Source: CAKZLS01 sp963771545 (GTDB lineage: Bacteria; Pseudomonadota; Alphaproteobacteria; Rhodospirillales; Defluviicoccaceae). Taken from it: a DNA stretch of 64,000 bases. Both the position numbers and the translations under genes were made by a program. Shown in pieces: positions 52,091 through 61,576 of this stretch (position 1 is its first letter; each line of letters opens with the position of its first letter). The stretch covers positions 1,054,001 through 1,118,000 of the forward strand of contig CAVYTX010000002.1 of assembly GCA_963771545.1 (NCBI GenBank), read 5' to 3'. Under the pieces are notes generated by a model, which saw only the letters and a program-made list of their open reading frames with translations, made no database searches and had not been told where the DNA came from.

Positions 52091-52591
52091 ATGCGCGACA
52101 CCCCTGCCGATTCGCCCGAAGACGTTGCCGCGTTGCAGGCGATCATCGCCTTGCAGAACGAGAAATTGTCGATCTTCGAGACCGAGATCAGAGCGCGCGA
52201 CTACCGGATCGAGAAGCTCAAGCATCAGCTGGCGGGCTTGCGCCGCCACCGGTTCGGACAACGATCCGAAGCCCTCGACCAGCTCGAGCTGGCGCTCGAA
52301 GAGGAAGAGACCGCGCGGGCGGCGGCGCCACAATCCGATGACGAGGATGCTGCTTCTGAACCGGTCGGTGAACCGGTCGATGAACCGGTCGATGAACCGG
52401 TCGATGAACCCAGGCGCAAACCCCGCCGCAAGCCCTTGCCGGATCATCTGCCCCGCAACGATGAGATACTCTCACCAGGTTCACAATGCCGTGAGTGCGG
52501 CGGATCGTTGAGGACACTCGGCGAGGATGTCACCGAGGAACTGGACTACGTGCCGGGACGGTTCGTGGTGAACCGGATCATCCGCCCTTAG
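52091..52591 (+). pseudogene. tnpC: IS66 transposase TnpC, truncated
   Basis: Only the N-terminal 166 residues remain: a coiled coil (LQAIIALQNEKLSIFETEIR, KLKHQLAGLRRHRFGQRSEA), the IS66 C4 zinc finger region (SPGSQCRECGGSLRTLGEDV) and the start of the next domain up to VVNRIIRP, where the IS30 element supplies a TAG. The DDE core is missing. Between residues 91 and 111 a run of EPV(G/D) repeats is coded by 12-base tandem repeats (GAACCGGTCGAT, about 52359-52410). Confidence 0.88.
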
Positions 52592-53610
52592 ATTCACAAA
52601 CGAAGTGCAACACCGGTATGTTCCGGAGTTGCGATGGGCAAGCATTATGGACAGCTCGATTTTGACGAGCGGATTGAGCTTTCCCGGCATCATGATGCCG
52701 GGAAAGCTTCGAGCGAGATTGCGAGGATCATGGGGCGTCATCCCTCGACGATCGGACGCGAACTCAGGCGCAACAGCCTTCCCAAGGGTGGCTACAGGCC
52801 GGCCTCGGCGGACCGGATCGCATTGTCGCGCTGCCGGCGATGCTCGCGGATCGAGCGCCTGAGCCCGCTGAAGGAGCATGTCGACGACCACCTTGCGATG
52901 GGCTGGTCGCCGGAACAGATCTCCGGCAGGCTCAGGCTGCGGGGATCCCGGCACACGGTGAGCCACGAGTCGATCTATCGCTATATCTACCGGCCCAAGG
53001 TTCGGTCCCAGAAGCTCCACCGCTATCTGGCGCGTGCCAAGGCAACCCGAGGACGGCGGTATTTCAAGCGCCGCCGCGATCCGATCCTGGGGCGCCGTTC
53101 CATCCATGAACGAGACCCAGCCATCGATAACCGGAGCGTTTTCGGCCACTGGGAAGGCGATCTCATGCAGTTCCGCACGCAAAAAGGCAATCTCTTGACC
53201 ACCGTCGAGCGCAAGACCGGCCTGACCCTGGCCGGCGGCTTGCCAAGCAAGACCGCGGAGGCCACCGCCGCCAAACTCACCGCTCTGTTCTCCGTCTTGC
53301 CCAAGGCCGCCAGGCGCTCCATCACATTCGACAATGGTTCGGAATTCGCCCAGCACCAGAAGCTGGAGGGCGACCTTGGCCTCCTCACCTTCTTCTGTGA
53401 CCCCTACTCGCCTTGGCAGCGCGGCTCCATCGAAAACGCAAACGGCATTCTCAGGCGCGATCTGCCACGCAACACCGAGTTCTCCGATTACACCGAGCAG
53501 GACATCCAAGACATCGTCTGGGCCAACAACACCACTCCCCGAAAACGTCTCGGCTATCTCACCCCGGCCGAGGCATTCCTAATTCAACTCCGGTCTTGCA
53601 CTTGAAATCT
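52590..53610 (+). mobile_element. IS30-family insertion sequence
   Basis: About 1020 bases with imperfect terminal repeats, AGATTCACAAACGAAGTGCA at the left and the complement of CTTGCACTTGAAATCT at the right. It is inserted in IS66 tnpC on the left, but the right flank is not tnpC, so a deletion accompanied or followed insertion. It ends about 100 bases before the second TRAP binding protein gene. Confidence 0.85.
52634..53605 (+). CDS. IS30-family transposase
   Basis: A 323-residue DDE transposase. N-terminal HTH: YGQLDFDERIELSRHHDAGK, then ASSEIARIMGRHPSTIGREL. Core: VFGHWEGDLMQFRTQKGNLL (first Asp), SITFDNGSEFAQHQ (second) and FFCDPYSPWQRGSIENANGI (Glu in NANG context). Intact and ends with the IS30-typical TPRKRLGYLTPAEAF. 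Confidence 0.92.
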   Translation: MGKHYGQLDFDERIELSRHHDAGKASSEIARIMGRHPSTIGRELRRNSLPKGGYRPASADRIALSRCRRCSRIERLSPLKEHVDDHLAMGWSPEQISGRLRLRGSRHTVSHESIYRYIYRPKVRSQKLHRYLARAKATRGRRYFKRRRDPILGRRSIHERDPAIDNRSVFGHWEGDLMQFRTQKGNLLTTVERKTGLTLAGGLPSKTAEATAAKLTALFSVLPKAARRSITFDNGSEFAQHQKLEGDLGLLTFFCDPYSPWQRGSIENANGILRRDLPRNTEFSDYTEQDIQDIVWANNTTPRKRLGYLTPAEAFLIQLRSCT

Positions 53611-53710
53611 GAATCCAGCCTCTGCATGGTAAAAACTGTTTCTGAAACAATAAAAGCGGTGATGGATCGCTCGCTCCATTAAATTACGTTGGAAAGGGAG
53701 ACTACCGTCC

Positions 53711-54823
53711 ATGAAACGAAGAAGTTTTTTAATGCGTGCGGCAGCTGCCGGTGTTAGCGCTGCGGCAACCTCGACGCTCGCGGCTCCCGCCATTTCCCAG
53801 GACCGAAGGGAATGGCGGATGGTAACCACATGGCCCAAGAACTTTCCCGGTCTCGGTACGGGCGCTGAAATGCTCGCCGAATTGATCACACGAGGAACGG
53901 GCGGACGCCTGTCGGTGAAGGTCTTCGGCGCTGGCGAAATCGTGCCGGCATTCGAGTCAATGGATGCCGTCGCAAGCGGCACGGTGGAAATGGGTCATGG
54001 CGCCCCTTACTATTGGAAGGGGAAAGAGCCGGCCACGCAGTTCATCGCATCCATGCCTTTCGGGTTGATCGCTCAGGAGCAGAATGCATGGTTTCAGTTC
54101 GCCGGCGGGCAAGCACTAGCCGACGAGGTCTACAAGAAACTCGGCTGCAAGTTCTTCCCTTCAGGCAACACCGGCACGCAAATGGGCGGCTGGTTCAACA
54201 AGGAAATCAATAGCCTCGAGGATTACAAGGGCCTCAAGATGCGAATCCCCGGATTGGGAGGCGAAGTGGTCAAGGCTGCCGGAGGCAACGTCATTAACCT
54301 GCCGGGTGGAGAAATTCCGCCGGCGCTCCAGTCCGGAGCGATCGACGCGACGGAGTGGGTTGGTCCATACAATGACCTTGCGTTCGGACTCTATAAAAGC
54401 GCTAAATTCTATTACTATCCTGGTTGGCAAGAACCGGCCGCCGTTCTCGACAATTTCATTAATTTGAGGGCGTGGGAGAGTTTGCCGGGCGACATCAAAT
54501 TGATCGTCGAGGCGGCAAACACCGCTGTTAACCAAGTTGTGCTGAGTGAGTTTGGGGCACGAAATAACTCGGCCCTGGCATCCTTGGTCGATAAGCACGG
54601 CGTGATTCTGAAGAAATTTCCCGATCCCGTGCTAACCGGTTTGGGAGCTCTTTCCGGGGAGGTCATGAACGATTTGGCGTCCAAGGACGCGCGCAGCCGC
54701 AAGGTGATGGACAGCATCCTTGCATTCCGGAAGGGCGCGATCGCGTGGACCACAAGATCGGAGACGGCATTTACCTTGGCGCGAGATCTCCCATTTAAGT
54801 ACGCGGAGCCCAGCGCAGGCTAA
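53711..54823 (+). CDS. TRAP transporter substrate-binding protein (TakP-like), Tat-exported
   Basis: A 370-residue periplasmic binding protein. The N-terminus MKRRSFLMRAAAAGVSAAAT is a twin-arginine (RRSFLMR) signal, cut near APAISQ. The mature protein (REWRMVTTWPKNFPGLGTGA, YYWKGKEPATQFIASMPFGL, EDYKGLKMRIPGLGGEVVKA, ATEWVGPYNDLAFGLYKSAK) is of the group that includes the alpha-keto-acid binder TakP and SmoM-like proteins; the Arg in KMRIPG and the Trp/Tyr residues fit ligand contacts. Substrate uncertain. It is convergent with dctM-dctQ rather than in line with them. Confidence 0.88.
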   Translation: MKRRSFLMRAAAAGVSAAATSTLAAPAISQDRREWRMVTTWPKNFPGLGTGAEMLAELITRGTGGRLSVKVFGAGEIVPAFESMDAVASGTVEMGHGAPYYWKGKEPATQFIASMPFGLIAQEQNAWFQFAGGQALADEVYKKLGCKFFPSGNTGTQMGGWFNKEINSLEDYKGLKMRIPGLGGEVVKAAGGNVINLPGGEIPPALQSGAIDATEWVGPYNDLAFGLYKSAKFYYYPGWQEPAAVLDNFINLRAWESLPGDIKLIVEAANTAVNQVVLSEFGARNNSALASLVDKHGVILKKFPDPVLTGLGALSGEVMNDLASKDARSRKVMDSILAFRKGAIAWTTRSETAFTLARDLPFKYAEPSAG

Positions 54824-54876
54824 TACCAACCTGCGTTGATACGCACCCAAGACTCGCTGCCTCTTGTCGATCCGGT

Positions 54877-56535
54877 TCACTTGAACAACAACCGCGGCAA
54901 CCATGTGGCTAACGTGGGGAAAACAGCGACAATCCCCAGCCCGACGAGTTGAATTAAGACGAAGGGCACGATGCCCCGATAGATGTCCATCGTCGATACG
55001 CTGAACGGCGCGACGCCACGCAAATAAAACAGCGCGAACCCGAAGGGCGGGGTCAGGAAACTCGTCTGCAAATTGATGGCGATCATCACCCCGAACCATA
55101 TCGGGTTAATGTCGAACTGGAGGAGAATGGGTCCGACTATGGGAACGACCACAAAAATGATTTCTATAAAATCGAGGAAGAAGCCCAGAACAAACATCAC
55201 GAACATGACCGCCAGCATCGCGCCAAACGCGCCGCCTGGAAGACTGGTCAAGAGCTCGGCGACAAACTCATCTCCCCCAAATCCACGAAACACCAGCGAA
55301 AACACGGATGCGCCGAGGAGGATGATAAATACCATGCAGCTAATCTGCATTGTGGATCGCATCACCACACGCAAAACACCGCCGATATAGACCCGCGAGA
55401 GGGCCACGAATAGACCCCAAAGCGTGACGAGCGACAACACAATCGCGACGAGAAACGCGGTGACGTCGGCCACCGGAATGGTTTCCCGCTGTATTCGCAA
55501 ATCAAATAAGCTCGTGATCAATACCTGAAAAATCAGACCCAGTCCCGCCACGTAAACCGGTACGTTGGTACCGGGATCAAGACGTTGCCCGACAACGAAC
55601 GGCAACAGCAAAACGCGCTTCCACAAAAAATCCGGCCATATCGCGCCACCGGAATTTTGTTTTTCTTGAACAAGGGTCCCGGCAGCCAGAAATGTGGCGC
55701 CAATGGAACCAACGGCCGCAGCCTCCGTCGGTGTCGCGATCCCGCCAAGGATCGAGCCCAATACCGCCAAAATCAGAAGCGCGGGAGGGAACAGGGCGGT
55801 CATGACACGATTGCGCAGACTACCGACCACTGCCCCTTCCGCCACGAGAGCCGGGCAGGAGCGTGGGTGTATCACCGATTTGGTCAAAACCCACCCAATG
55901 TATAAGCCAACGAGCACCATTCCCGGAAGAAAAGCGCCCGCGAACAAATCAATGACCGAAATCGGTTCGGGCGCCCAGTTCCCCACGGCTCGTTGCGCTT
56001 CCGAATAGGCGCCCTGAAGGATGTCGCCCAACAACACCAAGACAATGGACGGTGGAATAATCTGCCCCAATGTACCCGAGGCACAGATGGCGCCAGTCGC
56101 CAACTTTGGGTCATATCCGGCCTTGAGCATTGTCGGCAGGCTCAGCAGACCCATGGTCACCACCGTGGCGCCGACGATGCCAGTCGATGCGGCGAGCAAC
56201 ATGCCGACAAAAATCACCGAGATACCCAGACCTCCCCGCATCTGGCCGAACAACAGTCCCATTGTCTCCAACAGCCGCTCCGCGATTCTGGCGCGTTCGA
56301 GCATTACCCCCATGAAAACGAAGAGCGGAACGGCAACCAGAACCTCGTTCGTCATGATTCCGAAATATCGAGAAGCCAGTCCTCCGAGCAATCTGAGATC
56401 GAAAATATCAAGAGCAGCGCCCACCAGGGCGAATGCCAAAGCGGTGCCGGCGAGACTGAAAGCCACCGGAAAACCTAGGAGCAAGACTCCGCAAACGACG
56501 ATGAACATGAGCAAGCTGAGGATTTCAGGCCCCAT
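54877..56535 (-). CDS. TRAP transporter large membrane subunit (DctM), long subtype
   Basis: A 552-residue permease. The DctM body is in two parts: LVAVPLFVFMGVMLERARIA, LLAASTGIVGATVVTMGLLS and SGTLGQIIPPSIVLVLLGDI at the N-terminal side; then FVLGFFLDFIEIIFVVVPIV, NLQTSFLTPPFGFALFYLRG at the C-terminal side. About 100 extra residues lie in the middle, as in the TakM-like subgroup that pairs with TakP. Cytoplasmic-membrane protein of 14 or more segments. Two bases after dctQ. Confidence 0.92.
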   Translation of the reverse strand: MGPEILSLLMFIVVCGVLLLGFPVAFSLAGTALAFALVGAALDIFDLRLLGGLASRYFGIMTNEVLVAVPLFVFMGVMLERARIAERLLETMGLLFGQMRGGLGISVIFVGMLLAASTGIVGATVVTMGLLSLPTMLKAGYDPKLATGAICASGTLGQIIPPSIVLVLLGDILQGAYSEAQRAVGNWAPEPISVIDLFAGAFLPGMVLVGLYIGWVLTKSVIHPRSCPALVAEGAVVGSLRNRVMTALFPPALLILAVLGSILGGIATPTEAAAVGSIGATFLAAGTLVQEKQNSGGAIWPDFLWKRVLLLPFVVGQRLDPGTNVPVYVAGLGLIFQVLITSLFDLRIQRETIPVADVTAFLVAIVLSLVTLWGLFVALSRVYIGGVLRVVMRSTMQISCMVFIILLGASVFSLVFRGFGGDEFVAELLTSLPGGAFGAMLAVMFVMFVLGFFLDFIEIIFVVVPIVGPILLQFDINPIWFGVMIAINLQTSFLTPPFGFALFYLRGVAPFSVSTMDIYRGIVPFVLIQLVGLGIVAVFPTLATWLPRLLFK

Positions 56536-56537
56536 CC

Positions 56538-57086
56538 TCAGATTTCCCCGTCGATCGCCCGGTCAACCCCGGCGAATTCCGTCCGCCCCAGCAAGACCAA
56601 GACGGATCGAAGGGCCAGCGAAACGCCCTGCAGACCAAGAGCCATGCAGAACACCAAAATAACGGATTTCAGCACAAAAACCCCGGAAAGCCCATCGGCC
56701 TCGCGGGATTCTTCGAAACGACCCCATGACGAGAGTACGTATGGCCATGCGACAATCCAAGTCATGATTATCACGGGAAGCAACAACACCAATGATCCGA
56801 AAAGGTTAATGCCGGCCTTGAAGCGCGGGTTACCGTCCCTGTAAAAGATATCGACCCGAACATGCCCCTCGTGGAGAAGCGTATATCCGGCCCCAACCAT
56901 GAACACGACACCATGAAGCCAGACGTAGGACTCCTGCATCCAGACGAAGCCAACGCTAAAGACGTAGCGCAGGACAACGACAGCAAAGGTTATGAGCACC
57001 ATTGCCAGGGTTAGCCAGGCAATGCCCCGTCCAATGATATCATTAGCCCGATCGATGAAATGCACAATGCCGACGAGGGCATTCAA
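56538..57086 (-). CDS. TRAP transporter small membrane subunit (DctQ)
   Basis: A 182-residue protein with four membrane segments. Marks: RGIAWLTLAMVLITFAVVVL, RYVFSVGFVWMQESYVWLHG, GAGYTLLHEGHVRVDIFYRD and a C-terminal VLVLLGRTEF. GHVRVD is the same motif that is frameshifted in the other TRAP locus. Starts at ATG 57086, operon with dctM. Confidence 0.9.
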   Translation of the reverse strand: MNALVGIVHFIDRANDIIGRGIAWLTLAMVLITFAVVVLRYVFSVGFVWMQESYVWLHGVVFMVGAGYTLLHEGHVRVDIFYRDGNPRFKAGINLFGSLVLLLPVIIMTWIVAWPYVLSSWGRFEESREADGLSGVFVLKSVILVFCMALGLQGVSLALRSVLVLLGRTEFAGVDRAIDGEI

Positions 57087-57314
57087 CGCCGTTCCATCCC
57101 TGGCGCCGACGGCGCTGCGCTTGGCGCAAACAGACAGGCCCGGAAAACGCAGGTATCGGTTTCCGTCTTCCAGAACTCTTTTTTCGCCTTGATCGCTGTC
57201 ACCACCCCGGCGATCGGTATTTGCTCAAACACTCGCCTTCCCTATCGTTCCGCTAGACGTAGTTGGATTCGGCTGCGGTTGAATCGATTCGTATTTCGTA
57301 TCAGGCTTGGTCTT

Positions 57315-59543
57315 TCAGGTAAACTGGTTGGAAAGTGGAAACCCTCGAGGTGCCTTTTGGCCCACCTGCCCTCGTTTGCCGATCCATTGAATCAAGTCGG
57401 TCTCTGTACGCATTCCGCCACCAGCACGCCAAGTGAGCCCCTCGTCGAGGGCGAAAGCTCTAATATCGCTAAGTTCCCCTGTTCGATACCGTTGCAGTAT
57501 CACCCCCTTGCCACGCGCCATCGTCGGTACCTCTGCGAGCGGAAAAATTAACAGCTTTCGATTGGTGCCAATCACTGCAACCGAATTCGCATTCGCTTCC
57601 ACGGGCGTGCACATAGCCGCTTCTTCATCCGGACCGAGAATTAAGATCTGCTTGCCGTTGCGAGTTTGTGCGACGACCTCGCTCTCGTCGACCAAGAAAC
57701 CTCTGCCCTTATCCGATGCGATCAAGAGGCGTCTTTTAGGCAGGTGAACAAAAAGCGCAACCAATTCCTGCCGATCAAGAAGTTCGATCATCAGCCTCAG
57801 GGGCTCACCGTGTCCTCGCCCGGCCGGCAGTCGATCGCATCCGAGCGTAAAGAAGCGACCGCTGGTGGCAAAGACAACAAGCTTGTCGGTGGTCGTGGCG
57901 TGTACACAAAACCGGCCTCGGTCGCCTTCCTTATACCGGATGTCAGTAGCATCGGAAACGTGCCCCTTGATCGCGCGGATCCAACCCTTTTCCGAGCACA
58001 CGACCGTCACGGGTTCGCGTTCGATCATTGCCTCCACGGGTACGATGACGGCTGGAGCGCTCTCCTCGATGGCCGTGCGCCTTTTGCCGAGTTTAGTTTC
58101 CAGAGAATACCTGTGGCTGATTTCTTGAATTTCCTTCGCGATAACCTTCAAGCGTCGCCCTTCATCACTAAGCAGCACCTTGATATCCGCGCGCTCTTTG
58201 CTCAATCGTCTGTGCTCGGTCTGAATTTCGATTTCCTCTAGCTTACGCAGCTGTCGGAGGCGCATGCCGAGGATTGCATCCGCCTGAATTTCATTGATCC
58301 CGAATCTGCGCATCAACGCATTCTTGGGTTCCTCTTCTTCACGAACGATCCGTATCACTTCATCCAGATTGAGATATGCGACCAAGAGCCCCGACAACAC
58401 CTCGAGCCTCCTTTCGATTTTTTCGAGACGGTGTCGGTTACGCCGTTCCAAGACTTCATGTCGATGCGCCAGAAAAGCAGCGAGTGCGTCCCTCAAGTTC
58501 ATAAGTCGGGGGGTATTGCCTGCATCGAGAACATTCATGTTGAGGCCAATTCGCACCTCCAACTCGGTCTGGCGAAAAAGCTGCTCCATCAGCACCGCCG
58601 GTTGGATGGCTCGGTTTTTCGGCTCGAAGACAATTCGCACGGATTCCGCGGATTCATCGCGAATATCGGATAGCAAGGGCAATTTCCGAGACGCCAAAAG
58701 CTCCGCCGCCTTCTCGATGAACCGGGACTTTTGAACCTGGTAAGGAATTTCGGTAACGACAACCTGATATGCTCCATGTCCGAGGCGCTCTACTTCCCAA
58801 CGGGCGCGAAGTCGAAAGCTACCACGGCCCGTGCGGTAGGATTCGGCAATGCTTTGCCGTGGTTCGACTAAAACTCCCCCCGTCGGGAAATCAGGACCGG
58901 GAACAAACTCAACCAGCTTCTCGATTGTGGCGTGAGGATGTTTGATCAAGTATCGAAGTGCATCGCATAATTCGCTGACATTGTGCGGAGGAATACTGGT
59001 CGCCATTCCAACCGCGATGCCACTCGAGCCATTGGCAAGGAGATTCGGGAAACCGGCCGGCAGCACTACCGGCTCTTCGTCTTCGCCATCATAGGTGGAT
59101 CGGAAATCGACCGCGTCTTCATCAATTCCTTCGAGCAGCGCCTCAGCAACGTGAGTGAGACGGGCTTCCGTATAGCGCATGGCCGCGGCGAAATCGCCAT
59201 CGACATTGCCAAAATTGCCTTGGCCTTCCACCAAAGGATAGCGAACGGCAAATTCCTGGGCCAACCTGACCAAAGCATCGTAGACTGCCACATCGCCATG
59301 TGGATGGTACTTGCCGATGACATCTCCAACGACACGGGCACATTTTTTGAAGCCAGAAGTAGGATCCAACTTAAGCTGCCGCATCGCATGAAGCAGTCGC
59401 CGGTGAACAGGTTTCAAGCCGTCACGAACATCGGGCAACGATCGGGAAACGATTGTGGATAACGCATAAGAAAGGTACCTCTGACCGAGGGCATCAGTCA
59501 GGTTCACATCGTCAACACCTCTTTTTGGCGCGGGCTGTGTCAT
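57315..59543 (-). CDS. parC: DNA topoisomerase IV subunit A
   Basis: A 742-residue type II topoisomerase subunit that cuts DNA to decatenate chromosomes. Start MTQPAPKRGVDDVNLTDALG at ATG 59543, with GGGAA upstream. Then YALSTIVSRSLPDVRDGLKP, VVGDVIGKYHPHGDVAVYDA, EGQGNFGNVDGDFAAAMRYT with the active-site Tyr followed by EARLTHVAEALL, and GIAVGMATSIPPHNVSELCD. The C-terminal part forms a partial beta-pinwheel. ParC rather than GyrA: short C-terminal domain and no QRRGGKG box. Transcribed after recO, 143 bases apart. Confidence 0.95.
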   Translation of the reverse strand: MTQPAPKRGVDDVNLTDALGQRYLSYALSTIVSRSLPDVRDGLKPVHRRLLHAMRQLKLDPTSGFKKCARVVGDVIGKYHPHGDVAVYDALVRLAQEFAVRYPLVEGQGNFGNVDGDFAAAMRYTEARLTHVAEALLEGIDEDAVDFRSTYDGEDEEPVVLPAGFPNLLANGSSGIAVGMATSIPPHNVSELCDALRYLIKHPHATIEKLVEFVPGPDFPTGGVLVEPRQSIAESYRTGRGSFRLRARWEVERLGHGAYQVVVTEIPYQVQKSRFIEKAAELLASRKLPLLSDIRDESAESVRIVFEPKNRAIQPAVLMEQLFRQTELEVRIGLNMNVLDAGNTPRLMNLRDALAAFLAHRHEVLERRNRHRLEKIERRLEVLSGLLVAYLNLDEVIRIVREEEEPKNALMRRFGINEIQADAILGMRLRQLRKLEEIEIQTEHRRLSKERADIKVLLSDEGRRLKVIAKEIQEISHRYSLETKLGKRRTAIEESAPAVIVPVEAMIEREPVTVVCSEKGWIRAIKGHVSDATDIRYKEGDRGRFCVHATTTDKLVVFATSGRFFTLGCDRLPAGRGHGEPLRLMIELLDRQELVALFVHLPKRRLLIASDKGRGFLVDESEVVAQTRNGKQILILGPDEEAAMCTPVEANANSVAVIGTNRKLLIFPLAEVPTMARGKGVILQRYRTGELSDIRAFALDEGLTWRAGGGMRTETDLIQWIGKRGQVGQKAPRGFPLSNQFT

Positions 59544-59686
59544 CAAAATTCCCAAAACCGCTAGCGTCCTCAAAACTAGATATAGTACCTTACAAACTTA
59601 TTGCGTCAACTTTTATGGTGTGTGTTTGTCGACGCTTAACAGAAACCGCCACGCGTCGGTTTTGGAGATGGTGAAGCCATTCGCCA

Positions 59687-60406
59687 TCACGTTTGAAAGA
59701 TATTCGCCAGTCGCGCCCTCGCCTCCGGAAGGCTTCGGTTGCAGGGTCGGTAGACATGGCGATCAAGAAAGTAGCCCGTGAGCGCAAGCGCTTGGGCGAC
59801 GTCCTCTTTGCTACCAGTAGATCCTTGACCGAGTAGGAAGGACGGAAGCCGGAGCAATCGGTGCCGGTAGCCCCCTGCGGCTGCCTCCGATACTGCCCGT
59901 CCGGTTCGCGGAGAGACAAAATGAAGTTGATGCCTTCCACCGGTCACAGCGCATTGACTGAAGTCAAGGCCAAACCCGAGGTCGCCGAGGACGCCGACCT
60001 CCCACTTGACATAGGCTGACCCCCATCCAGCATCCGCATCGAGCACGGCTAAGAGCGCGGTCAGTCCATCGAACACTCGGAGGTGGGGTTCGCGCTCCGG
60101 AAGCGCCGTTTCCGTCACCGCACAGGCAGCCACGAGGCAGGCCAAACGATTCGAGTGGTCGATGTGCCGAGCTGCGACAGCTTCCGTCAGTTCGCAGGTC
60201 AACGTACCTAAATGTTCAGCAAGTCGAGCACGCCATCGAGCACTTACAATGTTTCCAACTTGCAATGTACCCCGCGCCGCCCCCGTGGAACCGCCGCGAA
60301 TCAAACCGGCGTGACGCCCGTGTTGACGCGTTAGGAGAGAAACACGGATTGAGGATTCGCCGTGCCGGTGGATAGCCACGATGATTCCGTCATCGATCCA
60401 TTCCAT
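59687..60406 (-). CDS. recO: DNA repair protein RecO
   Basis: A 239-residue recombination mediator that loads RecA on SSB-coated DNA with RecR. MEWIDDGIIVAIHRHGESSI starts the OB-fold (ATG 60406; a neighbouring ATG at 60409 is equivalent), with VSLLTRQHGRHAGLIRGG and QVGNIVSARWRARLAEHLGT; a helical domain follows with FLDRHVYRPCNRSLPEAR near the end. The frame stays open upstream, but the extra residues have no RecO character. In related genomes era precedes it; here an IS remnant starts 190 bases upstream. Confidence 0.9.
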   Translation of the reverse strand: MEWIDDGIIVAIHRHGESSIRVSLLTRQHGRHAGLIRGGSTGAARGTLQVGNIVSARWRARLAEHLGTLTCELTEAVAARHIDHSNRLACLVAACAVTETALPEREPHLRVFDGLTALLAVLDADAGWGSAYVKWEVGVLGDLGFGLDFSQCAVTGGRHQLHFVSPRTGRAVSEAAAGGYRHRLLRLPSFLLGQGSTGSKEDVAQALALTGYFLDRHVYRPCNRSLPEARARLANIFQT

Positions 60407-60596
60407 CATTGAAAAAACATAAGGAATTGATTGAGGCATATCGACCAAGAACTGTATAGTGCCAATCCAGGGTGAATGGTATCCGCGCGCCAGGCTCGCA
60501 TTTGCAAAAAATAATTTGTGCACTCGCAAAAAAAATAACATGTTGAATTTTCTACGTTTTCTAAAAGACCCTAAAAGCTGAGGAGCGAAAGATCTG

Positions 60597-61427
60597 TGAG
60601 GTGGTCCCACTTTGTTGGACAGCTTGGCGGCGAAGTTAAGGTGTATTCCGGTTGCTGATCATGCCGCCAAAAATCTGTTTATCACATCCTGGTGCTGCTG
60701 TTGAGCCTGTGGGGATGTGGGTAAGCCGTCAGGCTTATCCATCGTATCCACGGGCCGCCCGGCCCGGTAGGCCTCCGCTGGGGTTTGGCCGTCAAGCGCC
60801 GAATGGGGCCGCTCGGTATTGTAGAAGTCGATCCATTCGCCGATGACCCGTTCGGCCTTGAAGCCGTCGGTCAGTTCGTGCAGGTAGACGGCCTCGTACT
60901 TGAGCGACCGCCAGAGGCGCTCGATGAAGATGTTGTCCATGCACCGGCCCCGCCCATCCATGGAGATCGTGATGCCCGCGTTCTTGAGCGTCGCGGTGAA
61001 GTCGAGGCTGGTGAATTGGCTGCCCTGATCCGTATTGAAGATCTCCGGCCGGCCGGATCGGGCCAGTGCCTGCCGCAAGGCCTCCACACAGAACCCGGCA
61101 TCCATGGTGTTCGACAGCCGCCAAGCCAGAACGTGGCGCGTCGCCCAGTCCATGATCGCGACCAGATACAGGAAGCCGCGCTGGACGGGGATATATGTGA
61201 TATCGGCGCACCAGACCTGATTGGCTCGGTCGATGGCCAGCCCGTTGAGCAGATAAGGATAAATCCGGTGCGCCGGATGCGGCACGCTGGTTCTCGGCGC
61301 CTGGTAGATGGCCTCCAAGCCCATCAACCGCATCAAACGGCGCACCCGGTGGCGGCCGACGCCGACGCCTTCGCGTCGTAACTGGCGCGCCATCTGACGG
61401 GAGCCGTAGAATGGATACTTCAAAAAC
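60597..61427 (-). mobile_element. IS3-family element remnant
   Basis: Starts at TGAGGTGGTCCCACTTTGTT (60597), same end as the fragment at 51095. It holds most of orfB but is cut off at about 61428 by the IS21 element, so orfA and the other end are not seen. Confidence 0.85.
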
Positions 61428-61453
61428 TGCGCATTCCGACGCAAAGCGGCCAC
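60659..61453 (-). pseudogene. IS3-family transposase OrfB, N-terminally truncated
   Basis: A DDE integrase-type transposase: FYGSRQMARQLRREGVGVGR, VRRLMRLMGLEAIYQAPRTS, VWCADITYIPVQRGFLYLVA (first Asp), IFNTDQGSQFTSLDF (second) and GWIDFYNTERPHSALDGQTP-like text (read GEWIDFYNTERPHSALDGQT). The true N-terminus is lost: homology starts at about residue 10 (FLKYPFYGS), and the first residues are coded by IS21 end DNA. The catalytic core is complete but with no orfA the element should be dead. Confidence 0.88.
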
Positions 61454-61576
61454 TGATTCCGATTTAATCCGGCCACTGATTTCGACGCAAAGCGGCCAGT
61501 CGGATTGGGGATGTGGTCGACCTCGTTGGGTGATCCTGACAGGGGCTACCTTCGCGCCTTTTCGAGAGGAGCGAGG

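Larger units (their letters stand above)
51227..52589 (+). mobile_element. IS66-family insertion sequence, 3' part lost
   Basis: The left terminal repeat GTAAGCGCCCGGTGAACCCG is present, followed by tnpA, tnpB and the first part of tnpC. At 52590 an IS30 element cuts tnpC and no IS66 sequence is found beyond it. So the element cannot move by itself. Confidence 0.88.
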
